Below are positions 1-5,915 of a stretch of 18,969 bases of DNA, in pieces. The stretch is taken from positions 1-18,969 of the forward strand of contig CAHJXG010000432.1 in NCBI GenBank assembly GCA_903644035.1, read 5' to 3'. The first letter of the stretch is position 1. Every line of letters starts with the position of its first letter. Below the pieces are notes generated by a model that ran no database searches, was not told the DNA's origin, and saw only the letters and a program-made list of their open reading frames with translations. The DNA comes from Rhodospirillales bacterium (GTDB taxonomy: Bacteria; Pseudomonadota; Alphaproteobacteria; Acetobacterales; Acetobacteraceae). The position numbers and the translations under genes are program-made.

Positions 1-2
1 GT

Positions 3-7
3 CCTCC
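3..7 (-). promoter_or_regulatory. Shine-Dalgarno sequence of a gene lying just outside the window
   Basis: The minus strand reads GGAGG at 7 to 3, a good ribosome binding site, seventeen bases after the stop of the glyoxalase-like gene. Only two bases remain before the window edge. A further minus-strand gene probably starts within about ten bases beyond base 1, in the same operon. This is inference from one short motif. Confidence 0.35.
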
Positions 8-23
8 GTCTTTTTATGGGGAT

Positions 24-419
24 TCAGCCAAAGCGACCATGCCGCTGCAGCACCTCGATGCTGTAGCCGTCGGGGTCTTTGATGAAGAAGAAGCGCCCGA
101 GCAGCGCGCCGTCCCGCTGCAGCTCGCGGATGGGGCCGGGCGCCCCGCCTGCGGCCTCCATCCTCGCCCGCGCCGCGTCGAGGTCATCGACCGCGACGGC
201 GAGATGGCCGTAGCCGTCGCCGAGGTCGTACGGCTGCGTGCGGTCATGGTTGATAGTCAGCTCCAGCTCGAAGGTGGAGGCCGGGTCGCGCATGTAGACC
301 AGGGTAAAGCTGTCGAACGGGTAGCGATCCACGGTCTCAAGTCCCATGGCCGCGCTGTAGAACGCGACGGCCCGGCCCTCGTCCAGCACGCGGATCATCG
401 AATGGATCGGCTTCGCCAT
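24..419 (-). CDS. gloA: Glyoxalase I-like VOC family protein (lactoylglutathione lyase)
   Basis: This 131-residue protein resembles Ni/Zn glyoxalase I, which isomerises the glutathione-methylglyoxal hemithioacetal to S-lactoylglutathione in the cytoplasm. E. coli GloA has 135 residues. It has one VOC unit pair: an N-terminal half opening with PIHSMIRV, the stretch GYGHLAVAVDD near 69-79, and a C-terminal KDPDGYSIEVLQ near 114-125. All four expected metal ligands are visible: His6, Glu53, His72 and Glu122. The ATG at 419 was chosen because it overlaps the TGA of the cytochrome c gene by one base (TGATG), which indicates translational coupling. A longer reading frame upstream exists but overlaps that gene. 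Another VOC specificity is possible, but the ligand set and length favour glyoxalase I. The cytochrome c context might mean detoxification of aldehydes made by a periplasmic dehydrogenase; that is speculation. Confidence 0.8.
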   Translation of the reverse strand: MAKPIHSMIRVLDEGRAVAFYSAAMGLETVDRYPFDSFTLVYMRDPASTFELELTINHDRTQPYDLGDGYGHLAVAVDDLDAARARMEAAGGAPGPIRELQRDGALLGRFFFIKDPDGYSIEVLQRHGRFG

Positions 420-775
420 CAGTGCTGTTCCTTGAGATAGGCGATGATCGCTTGGCGCACCTCCGGCTTCGCTTGGCGATAGCCCATGACGCCGCCCTTG
501 ATCACGGATTGCGGGTTGGTGAGGTAGGGATCGAGGTGCGCCTCGTCCCACGTCCAGTCCGCATCGGCGAAGCCGGCGGAGTATTTGAAGCCCGGCACCG
601 TGCCCGCCTTGCGGCCATACACGCCCGCCAGGTTCGGACCTTGCCGCATTTCGCCGGCCACAAGCGAATGGCAGGTGCTGCACTGCCGGCGAAACAGCGT
701 GGCGCCGTCGAGGGCGTCCTGCGCCCGGGCCGGCAAAGCCGCTGCGAGTGCGGCCAGGATCAGGATCTGTCGCGT
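419..775 (-). CDS. Exported class I cytochrome c, apparent ACG start
   Basis: This is a small periplasmic electron carrier of about 118 residues. From codon 775 the N-terminus is a textbook Sec signal peptide: a short positive n-region, the hydrophobic stretch ILILAALAAALP, and cleavage after ARA before QDA. Heme attachment motif CSTCH follows at about 32-36. A Met in GGVMGYR at about residue 97 is the likely distal ligand, and the C-terminal helix AIIAYLKEQ is typical of class I cytochromes. No ATG, GTG or TTG lies close upstream in frame. The only alternative is a TTG at 892, which coincides with the -35 box of a promoter and would put about 39 arginine-rich residues in front of the signal. 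A strong GGGAGG at 786-781 is spaced five bases from the ACG at 775-773, so I place the start there. The stop overlaps the glyoxalase start. The partner dehydrogenase is not in the window. The family is certain; the start is uncertain. Confidence 0.85.
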   Translation of the reverse strand, partial: TRQILILAALAAALPARAQDALDGATLFRRQCSTCHSLVAGEMRQGPNLAGVYGRKAGTVPGFKYSAGFADADWTWDEAHLDPYLTNPQSVIKGGVMGYRQAKPEVRQAIIAYLKEQH

Positions 776-786
776 CGTCGCCTCCC
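773..786 (-). promoter_or_regulatory. Ribosome binding site and putative ACG initiation codon of the cytochrome c gene
   Basis: The minus strand has GGGAGG at 786-781, two bases, then two consecutive ACG codons at 778-776 and 775-773. Spacing from GGAGG to the second ACG is five bases, which is functional. Translation from it gives a perfect short signal peptide beginning M-R-Q-I-L. Either a rare ACG start is used, or an ATG has mutated to ACG, or there is a sequencing error. The last two cannot be told apart from real ACG use with this sequence alone. Confidence 0.5.
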
Positions 787-862
787 GTGGTCGTCTTCGG
801 CGCCTTCTTGGGCCTGTGGATAAGATGCCGCCCCGTCGGGCGATGTCCAGGTATTTAGTGCG

Positions 863-892
863 ATTATGCCAGGCTTTGTGGCAATGCGGCAA
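863..892 (-). promoter_or_regulatory. Sigma70-like promoter for the cytochrome c/glyoxalase pair
   Basis: On the minus strand TTGCCG (892-887) is followed after 18 bases by CATAAT (868-863), a good -35/-10 pair for this GC-rich genome. Transcription would begin near 856 and leave a leader of about 80 bases before the ACG start. The promoter lies directly after the terminator-like hairpin of the upstream gene, which fits a separate transcription unit. The match is by eye. Confidence 0.45.
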
Positions 893-920
893 GCCGCCGG
901 GCGGTTCGGCCCTGTTCTCG

Positions 921-942
921 CCAAAGACGGCAGGCGCTGCCG
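921..942 (-). terminator. Terminator-like hairpin after the DUF2380/DUF3280-like gene
   Basis: Ten bases past the stop codon at 953, the minus strand forms a 6-bp stem, CGGCAG with CTGCCG, around the three-base loop CGC (942-928). It is followed by TCTTT. The U-run is short, so termination may be partial. The position between a stop codon and the next promoter supports the call. Confidence 0.45.
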
Positions 943-952
943 GCCCTGGGCG

Positions 953-1432
953 TCACTCGCCGCGGAACATACGCTCGTTCAGCAGGTAGCGCAGGCCGCG
1001 GCTCCAGGACTCATCCGTGTTGCTGCGGATGTCGACGCTTTCGGCCCGCAGCGTCCGCCCGGTGCTGACGTCCTCCACCACGAGGTTGACGTTCAGGATC
1101 AGGTTGCTGACCTTCTGCACCCACCCGTATGCGACCTGCTGCGCGCCGAGCTGGCGCGCGAGGTCCAATTCGCAGCCGTTGCAGCCACGGATCGAGTCTA
1201 CGCCGGCCAGCCGGTCCCGCACCGGGCCGATGTCAATCAGTTCGAAACGGTCGCGCAGCCCGTCTCTCAACTGCTGATCCAGGCGCTGGAGCCGTGCCAG
1301 CTCCTCCGGCGTCGATGCGGCCAGCGACGTGTTGGTCAGGGCGAACTCGAACACTGCGACCGTCGGCAAGGTCTTTGCCACGGCCGGGCTGAACGGCCCC
1401 GCCAGCGCGCACGCCAGGAGCAGGACCTTCAT
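953..1432 (-). CDS. Secreted DUF2380/DUF3280-like protein
   Basis: This 159-residue protein has a Sec signal peptide (about 1-19, cleavage after AVA before KT). The mature part opens with the strand TVAVFEFALTNTS. It contains a conserved-looking RGCNGCELD at 82-90 with a Cys84/Cys87 pair, then LARQLGAQQVAYGWVQKVSNLILNV and RSNTDESWSRGLRYLL near 136-151. These are the hallmarks I recall for the DUF2380/DUF3280 families, periplasmic proteins of unknown function. My recollection is that they occur near quinoprotein alcohol dehydrogenase genes, and I could not check that here. A cytochrome c gene 60 bases downstream is compatible with that setting, but no dehydrogenase is visible. The ATG at 1432 has GGGAGTG upstream. 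The CxxC pair could be a disulfide or a metal site. Function is unknown. Confidence 0.7.
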   Translation of the reverse strand: MKVLLLACALAGPFSPAVAKTLPTVAVFEFALTNTSLAASTPEELARLQRLDQQLRDGLRDRFELIDIGPVRDRLAGVDSIRGCNGCELDLARQLGAQQVAYGWVQKVSNLILNVNLVVEDVSTGRTLRAESVDIRSNTDESWSRGLRYLLNERMFRGE

Positions 1433-1575
1433 GTTTCACTCCCAAAAACCTGGCCAGTTTCGAGGCTATCTGCCCAGACCAGTCCTGACAACGGGCGGCC
1501 AGGCTGATGGAGGCGGCCTTGGCCGTGCAACGCGTCCCAAACCTCCAGGGCGTGCGCGTGAGCCAGACGTCTCAT
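1429..1575 (-). CDS. Possible small ORF (48 codons) of unknown function
   Basis: A 48-codon frame fills most of the gap between the PAP2 gene and the DUF2380-like gene. Its ATG at 1575 lies 13 bases after the PAP2 stop, with GAAGG three bases upstream. Its TGA overlaps the ATG of the next gene in an ATGA arrangement. The predicted peptide starts MRRLAHAHALEVWDALHG, has no clear membrane segment, and matches nothing I recognise. The overlap and position are suggestive, but a frame this short is common by chance in GC-rich DNA. It could simply be untranslated leader containing the ribosome binding site of the next gene. Confidence 0.22.
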   Translation of the reverse strand: MRRLAHAHALEVWDALHGQGRLHQPGRPLSGLVWADSLETGQVFGSET

Positions 1576-1588
1576 GCGCCTTCGACGT

Positions 1589-2266
1589 TCAAACCCCGCA
1601 TTTGTCGGACGCTGGCCGGTGGCCCACCCTCGCCATGTCGGCCGCGAGGGAGCTGACGGGGGCCTGGCAGTTCTGCCGCGCAAACACGCTGAAATGCAGG
1701 TCGTCCCAGAACTCCGACGTCGCGATGCGGCGGATCGCCACCTCGGACGGCGCCTGAGAGCCGTGCAGCAGAAGTATCATGACCGTCAGAGCCGTGATGA
1801 TCGGCGACAGCCGCAACCTCTGAGGCGGCGGGCCAGCCAGCACGACCACGGTCACCGCGCCGAGCACGCCGACCACGCCGGCCACCAGAACGTCGAGGCT
1901 GGTGTGCACATGCAGCGCTAGGCGGGACATCCCGATGGCGACCGCAAGGCCGGCCGAGATCGGCAGCGTCCAGAGCCAACCGCCACCCCGGCGCCGCACG
2001 ATCAGTCCGAAGAACGCGCCGGCGGCCGCCGCCGCGCCGGCGGTGTGGCCGCTGGGGCTATGAAGCCCCTCCACCCAGAGCGATCCGCCGATGAGGTAGG
2101 TGAGCTTGAGCACCAGGATGCTGATCCAGGTGCAAGCGAGAACGCCGCTCCAGGCGAGCGCGCCGCGGTGCCAGCCTGCAAGGCTAAAGCCGATCGCGAC
2201 TGCGATGGCCGAGGGGACGAGAACCGCCTGGTCGGCAAAATTCGTCACGAACACAGCAAGTGTCAA
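1589..2266 (-). CDS. PAP2-family membrane phosphatase
   Basis: This 225-residue integral membrane protein of the PAP2/acid phosphatase superfamily hydrolyses phosphate monoesters or pyrophosphates of lipids such as phosphatidate or undecaprenyl pyrophosphate. Two of the three signature motifs are intact: PSGHTAG at 71-77, and SR at 114-115 followed by His121 and Asp125 (SR-x5-H-x3-D). The first motif is degenerate: Lys54 is present, but the usual RP pair is not obvious. About five hydrophobic helices are visible, for example 16-30, 38-58, 77-91, 98-113 and 126-143. The C-terminal 50 residues are hydrophilic with two Cys. The start is a TTG at 2266, chosen because GGGAGAGG lies four bases upstream and the helix begins at once. 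Substrate cannot be assigned. A lipid carrier role would suit the nearby glycan genes, but this is inference. Confidence 0.82.
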   Translation of the reverse strand: MTLAVFVTNFADQAVLVPSAIAVAIGFSLAGWHRGALAWSGVLACTWISILVLKLTYLIGGSLWVEGLHSPSGHTAGAAAAAGAFFGLIVRRRGGGWLWTLPISAGLAVAIGMSRLALHVHTSLDVLVAGVVGVLGAVTVVVLAGPPPQRLRLSPIITALTVMILLLHGSQAPSEVAIRRIATSEFWDDLHFSVFARQNCQAPVSSLAADMARVGHRPASDKCGV

Positions 2267-2282
2267 AACGCCTCTCCCGCGT

Positions 2283-2312
2283 GGCCTGCACTGATCCTGA
2301 TCATAGCAGGCC
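2283..2312 (-). promoter_or_regulatory. Nested inverted repeat upstream of the PAP2 gene, overlapping a -10-like box
   Basis: The outer arms GGCCTGC (2283-2289) and GCAGGCC (2306-2312) are perfect. Inside them lie the perfect inner arms TGATC (2292-2296) and GATCA (2299-2303). The whole dyad is 30 bases and ends 17 bases before the TTG start. On the minus strand it contains TATGAT (2305-2300), a good -10 hexamer, but no convincing -35 is seen at 16-18 bases. This could be an operator of an activated or repressed promoter, or a leader hairpin. The dyad is directly visible; its role is inferred. Confidence 0.45.
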
Positions 2313-2853
2313 CCGAAGCGGCGCCACGACCGCCCGCCCCATCTGCATCATGATCCGATCACGGTGACGAATACTGACTTGTGTCGATGGAGTGCCCTGA
2401 CGGGAACCGGATCATCCGCAGCCTCTGGATTGGCAAGACATTCACAGTCCATCTGACGAGCGCGCACGAGGCTACACGAGCGCTGCTGCTCGGTGAATGC
2501 CCCGGGATCGACCGCATAGCGCTACCTCGCCTCAGGCAACAGCCGCCGATGGGCGCCGTTGGTAAGGCAGCGAACGCATGACATGAAATACTTGGCGAAA
2601 CGATGATGCTCGTCGCAAGCGATCTGCTGTTCGCGCAGGAGGCTGGCCCGGAGCATAGGCCTCAAAGGTCCGTAGCTCACCCGCGGCACCGTCGGCGAAG
2701 CCACGTCGCCTGTGATGAACTTGGCGGTGGTCAGCGGCGTCGATTGGAATGACAGCGCAGGCGGGATCATCGTCGCGTCGAAATCATTTGGTGTCACCGT
2801 ATATGGTGGGAGTTCAAGCATGGATGCCGGGGCCGTTCAGCTGTGCTCAGGTC
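2313..2853. other. 541-base stretch without a confident gene
   Basis: This stretch lies between the PAP2 dyad and the end of the ATPase gene. Two frames exist: a 66-codon plus-strand frame at 2381-2581 with no recognisable features, and a 99-codon minus-strand frame at 2522-2821, listed separately. Base composition looks less GC-biased than the flanking genes. I see no tRNA, transposase or long repeat. Confidence 0.5.
2522..2821 (-). CDS. Hypothetical protein, doubtful
   Basis: A 99-codon frame starts 32 bases after the ATPase stop on the same strand. The N-terminus reads MLELPPYTVTPNDFDATM, and the C-terminal half holds EQQIACDEHHRF and CVRC. Codons in the central part end mostly in G or C, as expected for a real gene. 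However, no purine-rich ribosome binding site precedes the ATG, and I recognise no family. It could be the last gene of the desaturase/acyltransferase/ATPase operon, a remnant of a longer gene, or chance. Confidence 0.28.
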   Translation of the reverse strand: MLELPPYTVTPNDFDATMIPPALSFQSTPLTTAKFITGDVASPTVPRVSYGPLRPMLRASLLREQQIACDEHHRFAKYFMSCVRCLTNGAHRRLLPEAR

Positions 2854-3600
2854 TCAGCTCGCTTGAACCGGCCCTTGCAGCAGCCCGGCAGCAATCGCCG
2901 CCCTGAGTGCCGCATCGAAGCGGCCCGGCAGACCTCCCGATTGCTTCAGGAGAGTCGGCACCAGCTTGGCCGCTGAGCGCGGGCCGAAGGTCAAGCTTAC
3001 CCGGTGCTGAAACAACTCCCATGCGTCCTGCTCCGACAAGGCGGGGAGGGTCAGGCAAACCGGGCTGGCCTCGCGCAGCCAGGCCGCCGCGGCCGCATCC
3101 ACGCAGTCCCAAGGCTCCGAGCGGCCGACGAACACCCATTGGATCGGCGCTGCCTTGCCGGGCATACGGCTGAGCAGCTCAAGGTAGGCGAAGCTTCCTG
3201 CCAGCCTGGTTTCCACCTGATCCATCACCAGGACGAGGCGGCGGTCACCGCTGTGCCGCCGATGCGGCCGGGGCCACGCCGAGGTGAACAGCATCTGAAA
3301 CGCCTCTTCCATCCCGTCTTGCCCATCGTCGAGCCGGACCACCTGCCGGCCTGGCTGGTCAATGCAGGACAGCGCCGCCGCAAGGATGGTCGTCTTGCCG
3401 AGGCCAGCCGCCCCCGTCAGGACGACGCATGTCGAGGTGCTCAGCAACGCATCGAGCAAGGCGTCATGAACCCTGGCCTGCGTGCCGGTCAACCGCAGCC
3501 CGATGTCGGCGCCGTCGGCATCGCCAGTCGCGTCGCGAAGCTCGTCTCGCCGCCGGGGACGACCTGGCAAAAGGTTGAACACGGTGGCTCCGTCTACCAT
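2854..3600 (-). CDS. P-loop ATPase, AAA/GspA(ExeA)-like
   Basis: This protein of about 248 residues has a clear nucleotide-binding core: Walker A GAAGLGKTT at 63-71, Walker B LVLVMDQVE at 122-130, and a sensor-1-like strand QWVFVGRSEPW at about 154-164. LTLPALSEQDAWELFQHR follows, resembling the lid region of ExeA/GspA and related AAA ATPases. The N-terminus before Walker A contains LTGTQARVHDALLDALL, the usual helix before the P-loop. No membrane segment or DNA-binding domain is evident. The start is uncertain. ATG 3600 was chosen because codons before it lose their GC bias, but neither it nor ATG 3672 has a good ribosome binding site. It follows the acyltransferase on the same strand, with a gap of 101 bases (29 with the alternative start). 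Some PEP-CTERM/exosortase-linked exopolysaccharide loci contain a similar ATPase, so a role in export or assembly is conceivable but unproven. Confidence 0.65.
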   Translation of the reverse strand: MVDGATVFNLLPGRPRRRDELRDATGDADGADIGLRLTGTQARVHDALLDALLSTSTCVVLTGAAGLGKTTILAAALSCIDQPGRQVVRLDDGQDGMEEAFQMLFTSAWPRPHRRHSGDRRLVLVMDQVETRLAGSFAYLELLSRMPGKAAPIQWVFVGRSEPWDCVDAAAAAWLREASPVCLTLPALSEQDAWELFQHRVSLTFGPRSAAKLVPTLLKQSGGLPGRFDAALRAAIAAGLLQGPVQAS

Positions 3601-3701
3601 GGGCTTCGATACAGGATATGCTCGGCCAACCGGTTGAGCATCGCCGGCCCCAGCAGACGTCGCGAGCGGCATGACGCGAGCCAGGGCAGGCGGAGCAGAC
3701 C

Positions 3702-4823
3702 CTAAACCTCGGCCAGCTGTCCAGCCGCGATTGCCTCCGCGGGCTTTTCTGACGAACGCGCCCGGTCCAGGCGCTCTCCGATGAGGAGCGCGGCCCTGCC
3801 GAGCCATGTCCTCGCGCCCACGTAGGATGCGAGGTCCATGTGCGCCGTTGCGAACTTGAACTTGTACTGCTCCTCGCCACAGAGGAAATCGACCTCTGTC
3901 ATCCCGTGGTCGAAGGCCCAGGTGAGATACTCGACCATGACCAACGTGCCCGGTGATGCCCGGTCGAACGCGGGATCATAGGCCGCGAAGAACGCCTGCA
4001 GGCGCGCGCCGTTCACGATGTTCAGCGCTCCCGCCACAAAAGCCTCGCCGCAGTGGATGCTGAACAGCTGGAGGAGGTTCTGGCGGGCAAGTTCCTTGAC
4101 CAGGGCTCGCAGGGCGCGCGCATCGTTATTCAAGATTTCGTTCTTCTGCCCCGTGCTGACCAGCCAGTCCTGCTTCAGGGCGATCATGCGTTCGAGCAAT
4201 GCGTCAACGGTGTCCCCGGCCTGGCTGATCCGCACGGTCACCGGACCCGTCTCGCCCAGAATGCGCATGCCGCGCTTGTGATTGTTCCGAGCTTTCTTGT
4301 TCAGCGAGCGGAACCAGCCATCGCCGCTGGCGCCATTGCTGACAACCTGCAAGCTCCTGGCCGACCGGTGACCCGGCCTCAGTCGTATCGACCGCGACCA
4401 GCCTGCGAACAGAGCGCCCACGGCCGCATCCGGGCGGACGTGGCTGAGATAGGCCACATCGAACCCGGCCGAACCCACCACGGCTGCCCACGCCATCTCG
4501 AGCGCCTGCCAGCCATCGGCCATGTCGGGATCGACGACAGCATCGCAGTAGTCGCTGCAATCCTTTGCCGCCCATTCCAGCACGCGGACGCCGCGATGCC
4601 GACGCGTGATGAACGGCATCACCGCGACAAGCCGGTCATCGTCCCAGCACAGGCCGACGCAAAGACAGGACCGGTCGCCCGCCTGCCGGGAGTTAAACCA
4701 GGCCATGATCCAGCCATGGCTTTGGAACACGCTCTGGCTGCTGCGGCTCCACAACGCATCCCAGGCCGGGCCAACCTCTGCCAAGCGGTCGGGAGCTGTG
4801 ACAAGCTCGGTCTGCATGCTCAT
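3702..4823 (-). CDS. CelD/BcsL-like GNAT acyltransferase
   Basis: This 373-residue soluble protein is of the double-GNAT type found in polysaccharide gene clusters (Acetyltransf_6/BioF2-like). The N-terminal half contains FQSHGWIMAWF at 33-43, a hallmark of these proteins. The middle has a basic stretch, NKKARNNHKRGMRIL near 175-189. The C-terminal half has GEAFVAGALNIV at 259-270 and the core AAYDPAFDRASPGTLVM near 280-296, followed by VDFLCGEEQYKFKF to about 324. These proteins transfer acyl or amino-acyl groups to sugars or peptidoglycan-like acceptors; the substrate here is unknown. ATG 4823 overlaps the TGA of the desaturase gene in an ATGA, so the two are almost certainly cotranscribed and coupled. 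FemAB-type peptidyl transfer is the main alternative, since the folds are related. Confidence 0.8.
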   Translation of the reverse strand: MSMQTELVTAPDRLAEVGPAWDALWSRSSQSVFQSHGWIMAWFNSRQAGDRSCLCVGLCWDDDRLVAVMPFITRRHRGVRVLEWAAKDCSDYCDAVVDPDMADGWQALEMAWAAVVGSAGFDVAYLSHVRPDAAVGALFAGWSRSIRLRPGHRSARSLQVVSNGASGDGWFRSLNKKARNNHKRGMRILGETGPVTVRISQAGDTVDALLERMIALKQDWLVSTGQKNEILNNDARALRALVKELARQNLLQLFSIHCGEAFVAGALNIVNGARLQAFFAAYDPAFDRASPGTLVMVEYLTWAFDHGMTEVDFLCGEEQYKFKFATAHMDLASYVGARTWLGRAALLIGERLDRARSSEKPAEAIAAGQLAEV

Positions 4824-5860
4824 GCGGCGTGGTCCTGTTGGCGGGAGGTGAGCCCAAGCTGAGCCGTGCCGAGCTGAGCCGGAGGCGCAGCGCCCGGCAG
4901 CGCCTTCGCGTGTCCCAAGCCCAAAAGCCGGGCGATCTTTCGAAGCGGCAGGATGTAGAGCGCGACGGTGGATTGATACTCCTTGCCCTCCGCACCCAGG
5001 CCAAACGAGAAGCTTTCGCCCGGTTCCGGCACATGCAGGGTGCCGAACATCCTGTCCCAGATCGGCAGCATCAATCCAAAGTTCTTATCGAAGTGTTTTG
5101 GATTGGTGCTGTGGTGGAGCTGATGATAATGCGGACAGAGGATGATGCTGTTCACCACAGGCCCAAACGATATCTTGAGATGGGTGTGCCTGACAAAGTC
5201 CATCATGATGATGTTGCGAAGCACGTAGACATTGATGCCCAGGATCGTAAGCTCGATGGGATCAAGCGCGAAGAACAGCCAGAAACCATACACAGGGCCG
5301 GTGATCAGCCCATCCCAAACCCGGTTCATCACGTCATCGATCGGATGGATCCGGTCCTTGGTGGTGCCGACCATGACTTCGGCCGAATGGTGCACCTTAT
5401 GCAGTTCCCACAGCACCGGGATCCGATGCTGAAGGTTATGGTACAAGTAATAAGAGATGTCGTAAGCCAGCAACATCGTGACCGTGAACAGGACCAAGAT
5501 CAAAGCCGTTGGATGATCAGAGCCACGGGCAGCCTGTCCGAAGACCGCTGCAAGCGCGGCATGGCTGGCGTAGCCGCAGGCGATGGTGATGGATGCGCCG
5601 GTCGGCAGAGCCACCAGCAGCATCACAAGCTTCCGCGATATCCAAAACAGGAAATCAGCCCGTGCTGAATGATGCGTCAAGATGTCCATGGGCATCATGA
5701 AACGTAGAAGGGCAGACGGCGTCTTCGGCAGATCGGAGCGGAAGAACACAACCACGGCAGATACAACGATCGAAAGCATCAGCAAGCCGGCTGCGACGCC
5801 AGTTGGCCCCGTCAACCGCTGCGATACCGCGTCCACCATGGCCGCGATGAGATCTCTCAT
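4820..5860 (-). CDS. Membrane fatty acid hydroxylase / sterol desaturase family protein
   Basis: This 346-residue membrane di-iron enzyme carries the histidine clusters of the fatty acid hydroxylase superfamily: H141-x3-H145, then H154-x2-H157-H158, later HTH at 225-227, and finally H244, H246, H249 and H250 in HYHQLHH. Hydrophobic helices are visible at about 22-41, 74-97, 117-140 and 190-215. The family hydroxylates or desaturates fatty acyl chains, sterols, carotenoids or related lipids, using O2 and an electron donor. ATG 5860 has GAAGG eight bases upstream. It is the first gene of a minus-strand operon with an acyltransferase and an ATPase, so hydroxylation of an acyl chain followed by its transfer is an attractive idea. 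Base composition is lower in GC than the flanks: 29 of 60 bases are G or C at 5401-5460. The substrate cannot be read from sequence. Confidence 0.85.
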   Translation of the reverse strand: MRDLIAAMVDAVSQRLTGPTGVAAGLLMLSIVVSAVVVFFRSDLPKTPSALLRFMMPMDILTHHSARADFLFWISRKLVMLLVALPTGASITIACGYASHAALAAVFGQAARGSDHPTALILVLFTVTMLLAYDISYYLYHNLQHRIPVLWELHKVHHSAEVMVGTTKDRIHPIDDVMNRVWDGLITGPVYGFWLFFALDPIELTILGINVYVLRNIIMMDFVRHTHLKISFGPVVNSIILCPHYHQLHHSTNPKHFDKNFGLMLPIWDRMFGTLHVPEPGESFSFGLGAEGKEYQSTVALYILPLRKIARLLGLGHAKALPGAAPPAQLGTAQLGLTSRQQDHAA

Positions 5861-5885
5861 TGGGTTTGCCTTCGAAGTGCGACCG

Positions 5886-5915
5886 TTGACGCTATCATAT
5901 CTTTATGCCTGTTAT
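5886..5915 (+). promoter_or_regulatory. Putative promoter for the glycosyltransferase genes
   Basis: TTGACG (5886-5891) is followed after 18 bases by TGTTAT (5910-5915) in the AT-rich divergent region between the desaturase and glycosyltransferase genes. Transcription would start near 5922, about 90 bases before the first plus-strand ATG. A small inverted repeat, GGTCTA at 5934-5939 with TAGACC at 5960-5965, lies in the leader. On the opposite strand TATGAT overlaps this region and could serve the desaturase operon, but no matching -35 is seen. Confidence 0.4.

Noticed and set aside
776..892. TTG at 892 as the start of the cytochrome c gene
   Set aside because: It adds about 39 arginine-rich residues before a complete signal peptide and falls inside a -35 box; no ribosome binding site precedes it. 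A Tat-type leader was considered, but no proper twin-arginine consensus is seen.
1453..1480. Possible promoter TTGTCA-like box before the DUF2380-like gene
   Set aside because: No acceptable -10 hexamer at 16-18 bases; the match is no better than chance.
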